In this document: positions 48,307 to 57,700 of the stretch, one piece after another
Layout of the letters: every line of letters begins with the position of its first letter
Position numbering within the stretch: position 1 is the first letter of the stretch
Assembly (NCBI RefSeq): GCF_000373365.1
Contig: NZ_KB891208.1
Coordinates: 310,001 to 374,000 of the forward strand
DNA: 64,000 nt
From: Parafrankia discariae
GTDB taxonomy: Bacteria; Actinomycetota; Actinomycetes; Frankiales; Frankiaceae
Direction of reading: 5' to 3'
Notes under the pieces: generated by a model
The model's database searches: none
Told to the model about the DNA's origin: nothing
Seen by the model: only the letters and a program-made list of their open reading frames with translations
Program-made: the position numbers and the translations under genes

Positions 48307-48487
48307 CGGGAGCCGGCGGGCCGGGGCGGCATTGTTCGACGGGTACCCGGCGAGCGGGAACAGGACCGTGACGCGGGTCGTTAGGATGGACAGCGCCGGT
48401 CCGTATCATGGCCCCCGGACCCAAATTGAGTCGCTACGTGCGACATCGCGCCGCGAGGCGACCTGGCGGGCCGGCGCCCTACACGTC

Positions 48488-48518
48488 ACGCCCCGCCCTC
48501 TCCGAGAGGGCGGGGCGT
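48488..48518. terminator. 14-bp hairpin between hyuA and thiL
   Basis: ACGCCCCGCCCTCT pairs perfectly with AGAGGGCGGGGCGT around the loop CCG. It lies 180 bp after the hydantoinase stop, so it may belong to a short independent transcript or serve both convergent genes. Confidence 0.7.
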
Positions 48519-48600
48519 ACCTGTGTCCAGGGCCTGGAGCCTGGGTGTCCCCGGGGCCTGGGGTGCCTGTGGGCTACCGGCTGTCGGTGGCCCACGCGGC

Positions 48601-49758
48601 TCAGGTGGGCTGGCGGAAGTGGTCCCATCCGGTGCGCCGGCGGTGGTCGAGCCCGTCGACGAGCACCCCGTGACCTGCGCCGGCGGAGGTGGGCAGCACC
48701 CGTCCGATGACCACACAGCCGGCCGGGGGCGGGTCTCCGGGAGCGAGGCAGGCGACCAGCGCGTGGTCGTCACCTCCGGTGAGAACCCAGGTCAGCGGAT
48801 CTGCCCCCAGCACCGCGGCGGCGTCCCGGATCGGTTCCGGTACCGGCAGCGCCGCCCGGTCGATGTCGATCCACACCGCGGAGGCCGCCGCGATGTGGCC
48901 GAGATCGGCGAGGAGACCGTCCGACACGTCGCACATCGCGCGCGCTCCCGCCGCCGCGAGCAGCGGGCCGAGCGCGTAGGGCGGGCTGGGTCGCCGGTGC
49001 GCGTCCACGACCCCGGCGTGCGCCAGCAGGATCTCCGGGTGGAGCTCCTGCGCCGCGGCGCCGCCGGTCGGGTCCGGCCGCCCCACGGGTCGTTCGGTGG
49101 TGGCGCGCAGGAGGGCCAGGCCGGCCTCGGCCCACCCGATCCGTCCCGCCAGCACCACCAGATCTCCGGGGCGGGCGCCGTCCCGGCGGACCGGGGCTCG
49201 CCCGGCGAGGTCGCCGAGCGCGGTGATCCCCAGCACGACGCCGTCGGCCGAGCTGACGTCGCCGCCGGCCACCGACGCGCCGACCAGGGCACACTCGTCA
49301 CGCAGGCCGTCGGCGAGCTGTTCGGCCCAGGCGACGGGCAGCGTGCCGGGCGCGGCGAAGCCCACCACCAGGGCGGTCGGGCGGGCCCCCATGGCGGCGA
49401 CGTCGGCGAGGTTCTGCGCCGCCGCCTTACGCCCTATGTCGTACGCCGAGGACCAGTCGCGCCGAAAATGCCGGCCCTCGACGAGCAGGTCGGTCGTGAC
49501 GACCACTCGGCCGTCGGGGGCGGCCACCACCGCCGCGTCGTCACCGGGTCCGAGCAGGACGTCCGCCCCGACGGGGAGGCGTCGGGTGATCGCCCGGATC
49601 AGGCCGAACTCACCGGTCGCCGCCACAGTCGGCCCGCCGCCGACGGCGTGGGCGCCGCCGGTGCTGCCGGCGCCGTCGGCTCTGCCGGTGCGTTCGGTTC
49701 CGCCGGTGTTTCCGGGGTCGATGGTGCCTTCAGTGTCCGGCTTACCGCGTGTGCTCAT
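48601..49758 (-). CDS. thiL: thiamine-monophosphate kinase
   Basis: This 385-residue kinase makes thiamine diphosphate from thiamine phosphate. Motifs are LLGPGDDAAVVAAPDGRVVV, TTDLLVEGRHF, GRKAAAQNLADVAAMGA, CDVSDGLLADLGHIA and LTGGDDHALVA. The first 45 residues are Thr/Gly-rich (DPGNTGGTERTGRADGAGS) with degenerate repeats and not in the family, so the start could be later. No other thiamine gene is nearby. Confidence 0.93.
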   Translation of the reverse strand: MSTRGKPDTEGTIDPGNTGGTERTGRADGAGSTGGAHAVGGGPTVAATGEFGLIRAITRRLPVGADVLLGPGDDAAVVAAPDGRVVVTTDLLVEGRHFRRDWSSAYDIGRKAAAQNLADVAAMGARPTALVVGFAAPGTLPVAWAEQLADGLRDECALVGASVAGGDVSSADGVVLGITALGDLAGRAPVRRDGARPGDLVVLAGRIGWAEAGLALLRATTERPVGRPDPTGGAAAQELHPEILLAHAGVVDAHRRPSPPYALGPLLAAAGARAMCDVSDGLLADLGHIAAASAVWIDIDRAALPVPEPIRDAAAVLGADPLTWVLTGGDDHALVACLAPGDPPPAGCVVIGRVLPTSAGAGHGVLVDGLDHRRRTGWDHFRQPT

Positions 49759-50213
49759 CGTCGGCCCACGGTAGTCGGTCGGTTTTCGTCTCCGGCGCGT
49801 GTTCGGGTGTTGGCGGTCCCGTTCCGGCGGCCCCGGATCAGGCCCGCCGGCCTCGCGCTGGTGACCGAAGGCGGCCGTCGGATGCCGTGGCGTACCCGTC
49901 CGCTACCCCTTCCGTGGGCCCGCGGCGGGCCACGCGTGGCGCTGAGCTGGAGCTGAGCAAGGGCTGGACCGTGACTGCAACATCCACGACATCTCGGCGT
50001 CATGTCGCACTGCGACTCTGACGCGCGTGCAGCGCCCTCACCGCTACTGTCTGCGACCGGCTCCTACCGAGCCCGCCGTCGCCGTCCGGTCGTCCGCTGT
50101 CCCATCCGCAGGCGTGCCCTCCGACCCGGAACGTCGAACGACGACCAGGGTGATCGTGGCCTACGCCGGTCGCCGGTCCGGCACGGCCCGGCGTCGGCAC
50201 GGGTAGCACGCGA
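49759..50213. other. divergent region between thiL and the amidase gene
   Basis: In 455 bp I see no supported gene, repeat or strong hairpin. GGGTAGCACGCGA just before the amidase GTG might contain a -10 box. Confidence 0.4.
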
Positions 50214-51713
50214 GTGGCCCTGCAACCCGGACGAGGAAAGATCGAGGGCCGGCACTATCTGCCCTCCACCCCCGAGACGATCAGTTGGGGTGCCCTGCCG
50301 ACCGCGCGGACGCGGCCGGTACTGAGCATCGACCCCGGCACGACCGTCACCATCGACACGGTCAGTCAGGAAGGGATCCTCGAGGATCAGGGACGGGACC
50401 CGGACACGTTCTTCCGCGGTTTCGGCGTCGCGCCGTCCGAGGTGCTCGAGGACGCGCGGGCGATCGCCGCGTCCGGGATACCGCACCGCTTCGGCCGCGA
50501 CGGCGCGCACATCGTGACGGGCCCGGTGTACGTCCGGGGCGCCGAACCCGGCGACGTGCTGCGGATCGACGTCATCTCACTGCACCCCCGCGCCCGCTAC
50601 GGCGTGATCTCCACCCGGCACGGCTCCGGCCTGCTCGCCGGCGAGTTTCCGGAGACCCCGGCGCCCGACCTCGACGCCGACGCCCGGCGCTGGCAGGCGT
50701 ATCGGACGACCACGTCCTTCTTCGCGGTCGAACGCCGGCGCGGCCGGCTCTTCGGATCCATGCCGAGCGGCCGCGACACCCGGATCCGCTTTCCGCTCAA
50801 CCCGACACTGGGGATCATGGCCGTCGCCGCGGACGTCGCCGACGGCCCGGTCGCCTCCGATTCGGCCGGCCGGCACGGCGGCGCGCTGGACTGCCGCGAC
50901 CTCGGCCCGGGCGCACATCTCTATCTGCCGATCCAGGTGCCCGGCGCGCTCTTCGCCGTCGGCGACCCCCACTACGCCGTCGGCGACGGCATGATCGGCG
51001 CGACCGCGCTGGAAGGTCCGCTGCGAGCCACCCTCCGCCTGGTGACCCTGCGGGACGCGGCGGCCCGGGCCACTCTCGGCGCGCTGCGGGACCCGTTCAT
51101 CGAGACCGACGAGCTGTGGATAACGTCGGGATTCGACCCTGATCCACGGGAGGCCCTGCGCCGGGCGGCGCGCGCGGCGGTGACGTTCCTTCAGACGAAG
51201 GTCGGGCTGGACCGGGCGGCCGCGCTCGCCTACCTCTCCTCGGCGGCGGACTTCGGGGTCGGTCGGCTGGTGGGCGGCTCCGAATCCGGCTACTGCCGCA
51301 TCCGGCGCGCGGACTTCAGCGAGCCCACACCGGTGAAGGCCCGGCTGCCCCGAGCCGGTTTCGCCCGCATCGTCGGCACCGCGGACGGCGACCTCGACCG
51401 CGACCATGACCACAGCCAGGACTCCGGCCGTGACCATGCCGCTGCCGCTGGCGGCGGTGCCGGTGATCTCGGCGTCGGCGACGACCACAGCGGCGCCGAT
51501 GGTGGTCATGGCGGCGCCGGCGACCACGGCCCCGACCACGGCCCCGACCACAGCCACGGGGACGACCAGGCTGGCGCTCGGGACGAGGCCCGCGTCCCCG
51601 ACCAGCACCGTTCCCCCGACCAGGACCGCACCGAGAACACCCCGCCACCCCCCGCTCTGGAGCCCACCACCGATGACGGGGCCACCCCCGCCACCCGAGG
51701 CCCGGCCGCCTGA
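50214..51713 (+). CDS. acetamidase/formamidase family protein with His/Asp-rich tail
   Basis: Residues 1-385 match the FmdA/AmdA family (IDPGTTVTIDTVSQEG, HIVTGPVYVRGAEPGDVLRIDV, DCRDLGPGAHLYLPIQVPGALFAVGDPHYAVGDG), which hydrolyses short amides to ammonia and acid. From residue 393 a tail of about 107 residues is rich in His and Asp, with about ten His (DRDHDHSQDS, GDHGPDHGPDHSHGDD), then Pro/Thr-rich. The tail is outside the family and could bind metal ions. The GTG start was taken for its position; no ribosome site is clear. Confidence 0.87.
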   Translation: MALQPGRGKIEGRHYLPSTPETISWGALPTARTRPVLSIDPGTTVTIDTVSQEGILEDQGRDPDTFFRGFGVAPSEVLEDARAIAASGIPHRFGRDGAHIVTGPVYVRGAEPGDVLRIDVISLHPRARYGVISTRHGSGLLAGEFPETPAPDLDADARRWQAYRTTTSFFAVERRRGRLFGSMPSGRDTRIRFPLNPTLGIMAVAADVADGPVASDSAGRHGGALDCRDLGPGAHLYLPIQVPGALFAVGDPHYAVGDGMIGATALEGPLRATLRLVTLRDAAARATLGALRDPFIETDELWITSGFDPDPREALRRAARAAVTFLQTKVGLDRAAALAYLSSAADFGVGRLVGGSESGYCRIRRADFSEPTPVKARLPRAGFARIVGTADGDLDRDHDHSQDSGRDHAAAAGGGAGDLGVGDDHSGADGGHGGAGDHGPDHGPDHSHGDDQAGARDEARVPDQHRSPDQDRTENTPPPPALEPTTDDGATPATRGPAA

Positions 51714-51741
51714 CCAGAGGCAGGGGTTTTGGGGGTGGGGG

Positions 51742-54700
51742 TCAGGCGTCGTCCAGGCCTTCTTGTCCGGAGAGGGGGATGGGGCGCCAGCGTTGGCGGC
51801 GTTCGTCGGGGTCGGAGTGGACGGAGGGCACGCCGCCGACCGGGGGGAACGGGCCTGCCACGGTTCCGTAGGGGGAGACGTCCGGGAGGGGGATCGGCCC
51901 GCCCGGGGTGGCTGGCCCGAAGGTCCCGGCCGTGGGGCCGGAGGCCGGCGGTTCCCCGGGCGGGGTGATCCCGCCGGGCGGCGTGGCCCCGCCGGGCGGG
52001 GCCGATCCGCCAGGAGTCGCCGTCCAGTCGATGCGTGTCAGATCGTCGAAGGCGGCCGGTGCGCTGGAAGGCGACGATCCGCCGACCTGGGGGGAATTCG
52101 CCGGCGTCCTCCCGTCGGGGGAGGACGCGCCGCCAGGCAGTGACGGCGCGTTGGGCGAGAGCGAGACGCCCGGCCAGGAGTCCGGCCCCGGATAGATGTG
52201 CGGGACGCCCGGGAATCCGTTCGGGGCGGTCCCGACGGAGGCCCAGCCGGTCGGTGACCCGCCGGAGGTGGGCCATCCCGCGGTCGCCGGGCCCGTCGTG
52301 GCTGTGTTCGTCGGCGGGGTGTCCGGGGCCTGGCCGCTGGTGGGCGGGCCGTCAGGCGACCGCGAACCGGGAGCCGGTGGTTTTGAAGCCGCCGTGTCGG
52401 AGGCGTGGCCCGAGCCTGAGGGGCTGGTCGGGTCGGGGGGGTTCGCGGTGCCGGGCAGGGCCGAGGTGGTTCGGGCGTCCCGGGAGTCCCCGGTGGCAGG
52501 GGAGTTTCCGGTGCCCCGGGGAGCGCGGTCCGGGTCGGTGGCCCCGTCGGCCGTTGTGCCCGGGCCGGTGAGGCCGGAGCCGGAGCCGGCGGCTCCCCGG
52601 CCCACGACACCCAGCCCGATGACGCTCAGGCCCGCGTCACCGGAGCCCGCGTCACCGGAGCCCGCGGTGCCGAGTTCGGCGTCGCCGAGGCCCGTGTCGC
52701 CGGTGACCCCTGATCCGCCGCCGGTGGTGCGACTCCCCCCACCGGCTGGGACCTCACCCGTCCGGGCGGTGCCCGCACCGCCCGCGCCCGGGTTCGACGG
52801 CTCCGGGTACGCGGACGGGGACGGGGACATGGGCGGGTACTGGTACGAGGACGCCGCCGGCCGCGCGGAAGGCGATGCCGGTGTCGTGGGTGCCGGTGCC
52901 GGAGGCGATACCGGAGCCGGTGCGGCCGTGGGTGCCGGCGGCGGTACGGGGCTCGCGTAGGCGGGGGCCGGGAGGAGCTGGGTGACCAGCATCGCCGGGT
53001 CCGACTGATCGGAGGCCGCCGGCGGGAGGGCCACCGGGATGGTGGGGGCGATGCCGGCCGCGGCGAGCCGGGGCCAGAGCGGGGCGAGTGCCGCCTCGGC
53101 GTCGATCTCGAACTCCGAGCGGCGGACCCGCCAGATCCGCCAGCCGACCCGGCGCAGCTCCCGCTCGCGGGTCAGGTCCCGCTCGACATCCTCGGTGGTC
53201 CGGGTCGCGTCCCCGTCGCATTCGACGGCGAGCCGGGCGCGGCCGCCGGAGATCACGAGGTCGAACCGCCGGCCGTTGATCTCGACCTGCGGGGTGACGT
53301 GGTATCCGCGTGAGCTCAGTGCCAGGAACACCCGCTGCTCGAACAGCGAGTCGAACCTGGGGTGCGGCAGCACCGGGCTCACCTCGGACGGCGTGAGCGG
53401 CGCCGCCGTGATCGCCATCGGCGCCGACGCCGAGTGCGCGAGGACGTAGCTGAGGTAGCTGTGCCGCAGGTCGCCCGGGTCCAGGTCGGCGGTGGAGACC
53501 GAGTGGAACAGCCAGACCTGGTCCCGGGCCCGGGACGCGGCGACGTTGAACCTGCGCTGGTACTCCAGCCGGGTCAGCGAGGTGGTGGACGTCCCCGGCG
53601 CGATCACCAGGGACAGGAAGACCACGTCCCGCTCGTCGCCCTGGAAGTCCGGGGGCGAGCCCACCCGCAGGTGGCGACGCAGCTGCTCGGCGGCGGACAT
53701 CCGGGCGGACAGCTCGGAGCGGATCAGCTCCGCCTGCGCGGTGCCCTGCAGCACGACGATGCCGAAGCTCAGCCCCCGGTAGCGCGGGTCCTCGGCGCAG
53801 TTGAGCACCTGGGTGACCAGCGCCTCGGCCTCGATCGGGTTGCGCGGGCCGGTGGGCGTCGACGTGGTGTAGGCGTGCGGCACGAACTGGGCACGCAGCG
53901 GGGCGAGGCGGTCCGCGCCGAACTGTCGCAACGGGACGAGCGGGGCGTCCCGGTAGAACATCGCCGACGACCACTCGATGATCTCCGGCATGCACCGGAA
54001 GTGCTCGCGCAGCCGGACGACGTCCCCGAACCGGGTCCGCAGCAGCGAGAACAGGCTGGACCGCGGGGTGAAGCCCACCCGAAGCCAGCTCGGGATGTCC
54101 GGCAGGAGGGTGTCGAGCCTGGTGAAGACGGGTTCGAGCTCCTCGACGGAGGCGTCCGGCGGGGTGCACTGCCGGTCATCCCCGACGACGATCACCCGGG
54201 GGGCCAGCCACAGCAGGAAGAGGCTGTCCAGGCCGGCCTGACTGCCTTCGTCCACGATGACGACGTCGAAGCTGTCCCGCACCGCGGGGATGGTCGACAG
54301 GACCTCGCTGATCGGCATCACCCAGGCCGGGACGGCGGTCTGCGCGATGCGCATGGCCTCCCGGGCCGCCTGCCGGTAGCGCTCGGCGTGGCGGCCGGTG
54401 AACCGGCCGCCGGCGGCCATCGCGTCGGCGTAGGAGCGCAGGGCGGCGGACTGCTCGGTGCCCATCCGCTCCAGGCAGTGCTTCCAGGCCAGGGCGCCGG
54501 CCAGCTCGGCGGTGGCGGAGGCGACCAGCTCGTCGGCGGCGTCCAGGTCCGCGTCGAGGTCGGTCTGGTCGACGGCGCGGACGCGGGCGAGCCAGGTCGC
54601 GGCGACGGCATGTGACCAGGCCCGGCCGAAGGACTCCATCCGCTCCGGCCCGACGCCGTTGAGGCCCACCCCGGTCACGCCGAAGCCACCGGCGCTGAAC

Positions 54701-57700
54701 CCGCCCGTACCGAACCCGCCCGTACCGAACCCGCCCGTACCGAACCCGGCGGCGTTGAAGCCGCCCGTGCCGAAGCCGCCGGTGGCGGGGTTGCCCAGCG
54801 CGAGCAGGTCGGCGAGCAGCGGGTGCGCCGCCCGGACCCGTCCGAGCAGCTCGGCGCGCCGGCGGGCTCGCGCGCGGCCGTTGAGGGCTCCCGCGGTCGC
54901 CTCCAGGGCCGCCACGTACTCGGCGGGGTCGCGTGCCTCGACGGCGATCGCGAGCAGCGCCAGCTCCGGTACGGCGTCCGGCTGGCTGGCCGCCGCGACG
55001 AGGTCGGCGGCGAGCTCCCGGAGCTGGGTGCCGGCGATCGTGGCGGACTGGCGCAGCCGGTGGGCGTTCACCGTGGCACCGACGTCCGCGCAGGACGCCG
55101 GCGAGTCGAGAGTGATCCTCTCCACGCCGATCGTGTCGAGCAGCGCGGCGAGCCGGTCGCGCGCGGCGACGGCGACGTCGATGGCCCGCGCGGCGTCCTG
55201 GGCCTCGGTGAGCCGGGCCAGGCGAACCTCCAGCTCGATCGTGGAATCGGGGGCGACGCCCAGCAGCGACCAGGCCCGGGTGGCGGCCTCCAGCGCCACC
55301 TCGGCCCGCAGCCGGCACAGGGCCAGGTCGAGCAGCTCGGGGGAGCGGGGCGTGACGCCGTCGACGGTGGTGCCGTCGAGGAGCAGGCCGGCGTCCTTCT
55401 GCGCCTTCGACCGGAACAGCCGGCGCAGCGAGCCGCCGGCCTCCATGTGCTCGCGCAGCGCCAGCGCGGACGACAGCAGCCCGGTCAGGTCGCCGCCGGG
55501 CCCGCCGCCGGTGGGGAGCTCGACCCGGTGCAGGCCGAGTTCGACCACTGCCTGGGTGGCCTCCGCGATCGCCGGTGCCGCGGCCGCGACCTTCGTCCAC
55601 AGGACCGCGGCCCGTCCGGCGAAGGCGTCGGCGAGGGCGTCCTCGACCCACCGCTGGCGGACGGCCCGGCGGCCGACGGCCTCGAGGGCGCGCAGCACGT
55701 CGTCGACGCCGGCCGCCATCCGTTCCGCCGCCTCGTCGCCGGTCCGGGCGAGCGCGTCCGCGATCACGGGCGCCATGAGCGTGGCCTGCCGGCTCAGGGC
55801 GTCCTCGGCGGACTTCGCGGCTGTCAGCGCGACCCGCTCGATGTGCGCGAGGACGGACAGCTCGGAGCGGGTGGGCAGCTCGCCGAGCTCCGGCGGGAGG
55901 CCGAACGCCCGCTGCTCGCGCAGGGCGGACAGCGCCAGCGCGGAGGTGATCGGGGAGGGCACGGTGGGCGGGTCGGAGGGCCCGCCGCCGGCTCCGAGCG
56001 GCCCGCCCGCTCCGCCCGCTCCGCCGGCCGGTCCCGAGTCGCCCGCGGTAGCCGAGCCGTCCGCTGGTGCCGAGCTGTTCGCTGGTGCCGAGCCGTCCGC
56101 TGGTGCGGAGCCGTCCGCGGGCGCCGGGCTGTTCGTCGTCGCCGGGCCGTCGGCCGCCGTGGACTCGGTGCCCGCGGTCCGCGGCGCGCCGGCCCCCTCG
56201 CCCGGTCGGGCGGTCCCGCCGCGTGGGGTGCGCTGGCCCGGTGGGGCCAGGCGAGCCGCCGGGCCCAGGACGAGCGGCGAGGTGGGCGGTGCGGCGAACG
56301 TGTCGCCGAACCCGGGGAAACCCCCCTGCCGGGCGGACGCCGCGTCGGCGGCGGCATGGCTCGGCGGGGTGGCGTCCGGCGTGGTCAGCAGCTGCCAGAG
56401 CTCGGCGGCCTCGTCGTCGGTGAGCGGCGGTCGCGGCCAGCCGCCGCCCTCCGGCCCCGGCACGGGAATCGGGATCCAGCCGTGCTCGGTGGCCTCGTCC
56501 CGCAGCCGGGCGGCGATCTCCGCCCGGGTGCCCGACCAACCGGGCCCGACCTCGTAGGTGCCGTGGCGGCGCCACTCCGCCGCCCGCCGGGCCGCGACCG
56601 CGGTCGAGATCCGGTCGCGTTCGGCGACGGCGGAGTCCCGGCGTGAGCGCGCCGTCCGGATCCGCTCGTCCTGCGATCCGGCGTCGTAGACGGCCTTCTG
56701 CGCGGCCAGCGCGCTCACGCTGGTGGCGAGCTCGCCCGCGCCGCTCTCCGCGCTGTCGGTGAGCGAGACGCACAGCCGGCGCAGCTCGGGCGGGAGCTTC
56801 TCCTGCAGCACCCGCAGGGCCTGGCCCTTCTGACTGGTCACCAGGACCCGGCGTCCCTCGGCCAGCAGCGCGCTGATCAGGTTCGCGATGGTGTGCGTCT
56901 TGCCGGTGCCCGGCGGGCCCTCCACGACGACGCCGTTGTCCAGGCGTAGCCGCCGCATGACCCGCGCCTGCTCCGGGCTGATCGGCAGCGGCGAGAGCCA
57001 CTCCTCGGCCTCCGCGGGACGTCCGGACCGCGCCGGTTCACGGTGCCGCCCGGCGCCACGCTCACCCGGGGCCGCGGTGATCGCGCGCGGGCCTGGTCCG
57101 GCGCCCGGATCGGGGACGTCGCGGGCGGCGAGCCACGCCAGCCGTTCGGGGGTGTCCAGGGTCTCGACGAGCTGGGCCAGACCCAGCGGCGGACGGCCGT
57201 CGCCGCGCAGCGCGTCCAGCATCTGCTCGTAGTAGTTGAGGAGCGCGGCGTGCCCACGCGAGCGCAGGACGAGTGCCGGCGCGAGCGTGACGGCGGCGCT
57301 CGGCCCGGCCGGGCCAGGCGGTGGCCAGCCCGGACGGTAGCCGGCGGTCGTCCCGTCGACGGCGAGGGTGAGCCAGTCCCGCAGCAGGCGCTCGTCGTCG
57401 GCGCCCAGCGGGGCGGCGTCCCGGGAGCGCAGGCGCTCGTGCAGCGAGTTGGTCCGTTCGGGCCGGAACGCGGGGACGCCGTCGAGGAACGCGCTGTCCT
57501 CCAGCCGGGTGGACGTGCCCCCCGGCACCCGCAGCCGGACGGCGGACGTCATCGGATCGACCTCGACCACCAGCCGGGTGACCAGCAGGTGCCGGCGGAC
57601 GGGGCGCGGCAGCCACCAGGTGAGCAGACCGGTGGCGAGTACCAGTTCCAGGGTGTCGCCCTCCTGGGCCAGCCGCTGCGCCACCCCGTACAGCGTGGTG

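Noticed and set aside
53362-54615. A plus-strand open frame of 417 codons within the giant helicase
   Set aside because: The opposite strand encodes helicase motifs here, so this is a shadow.
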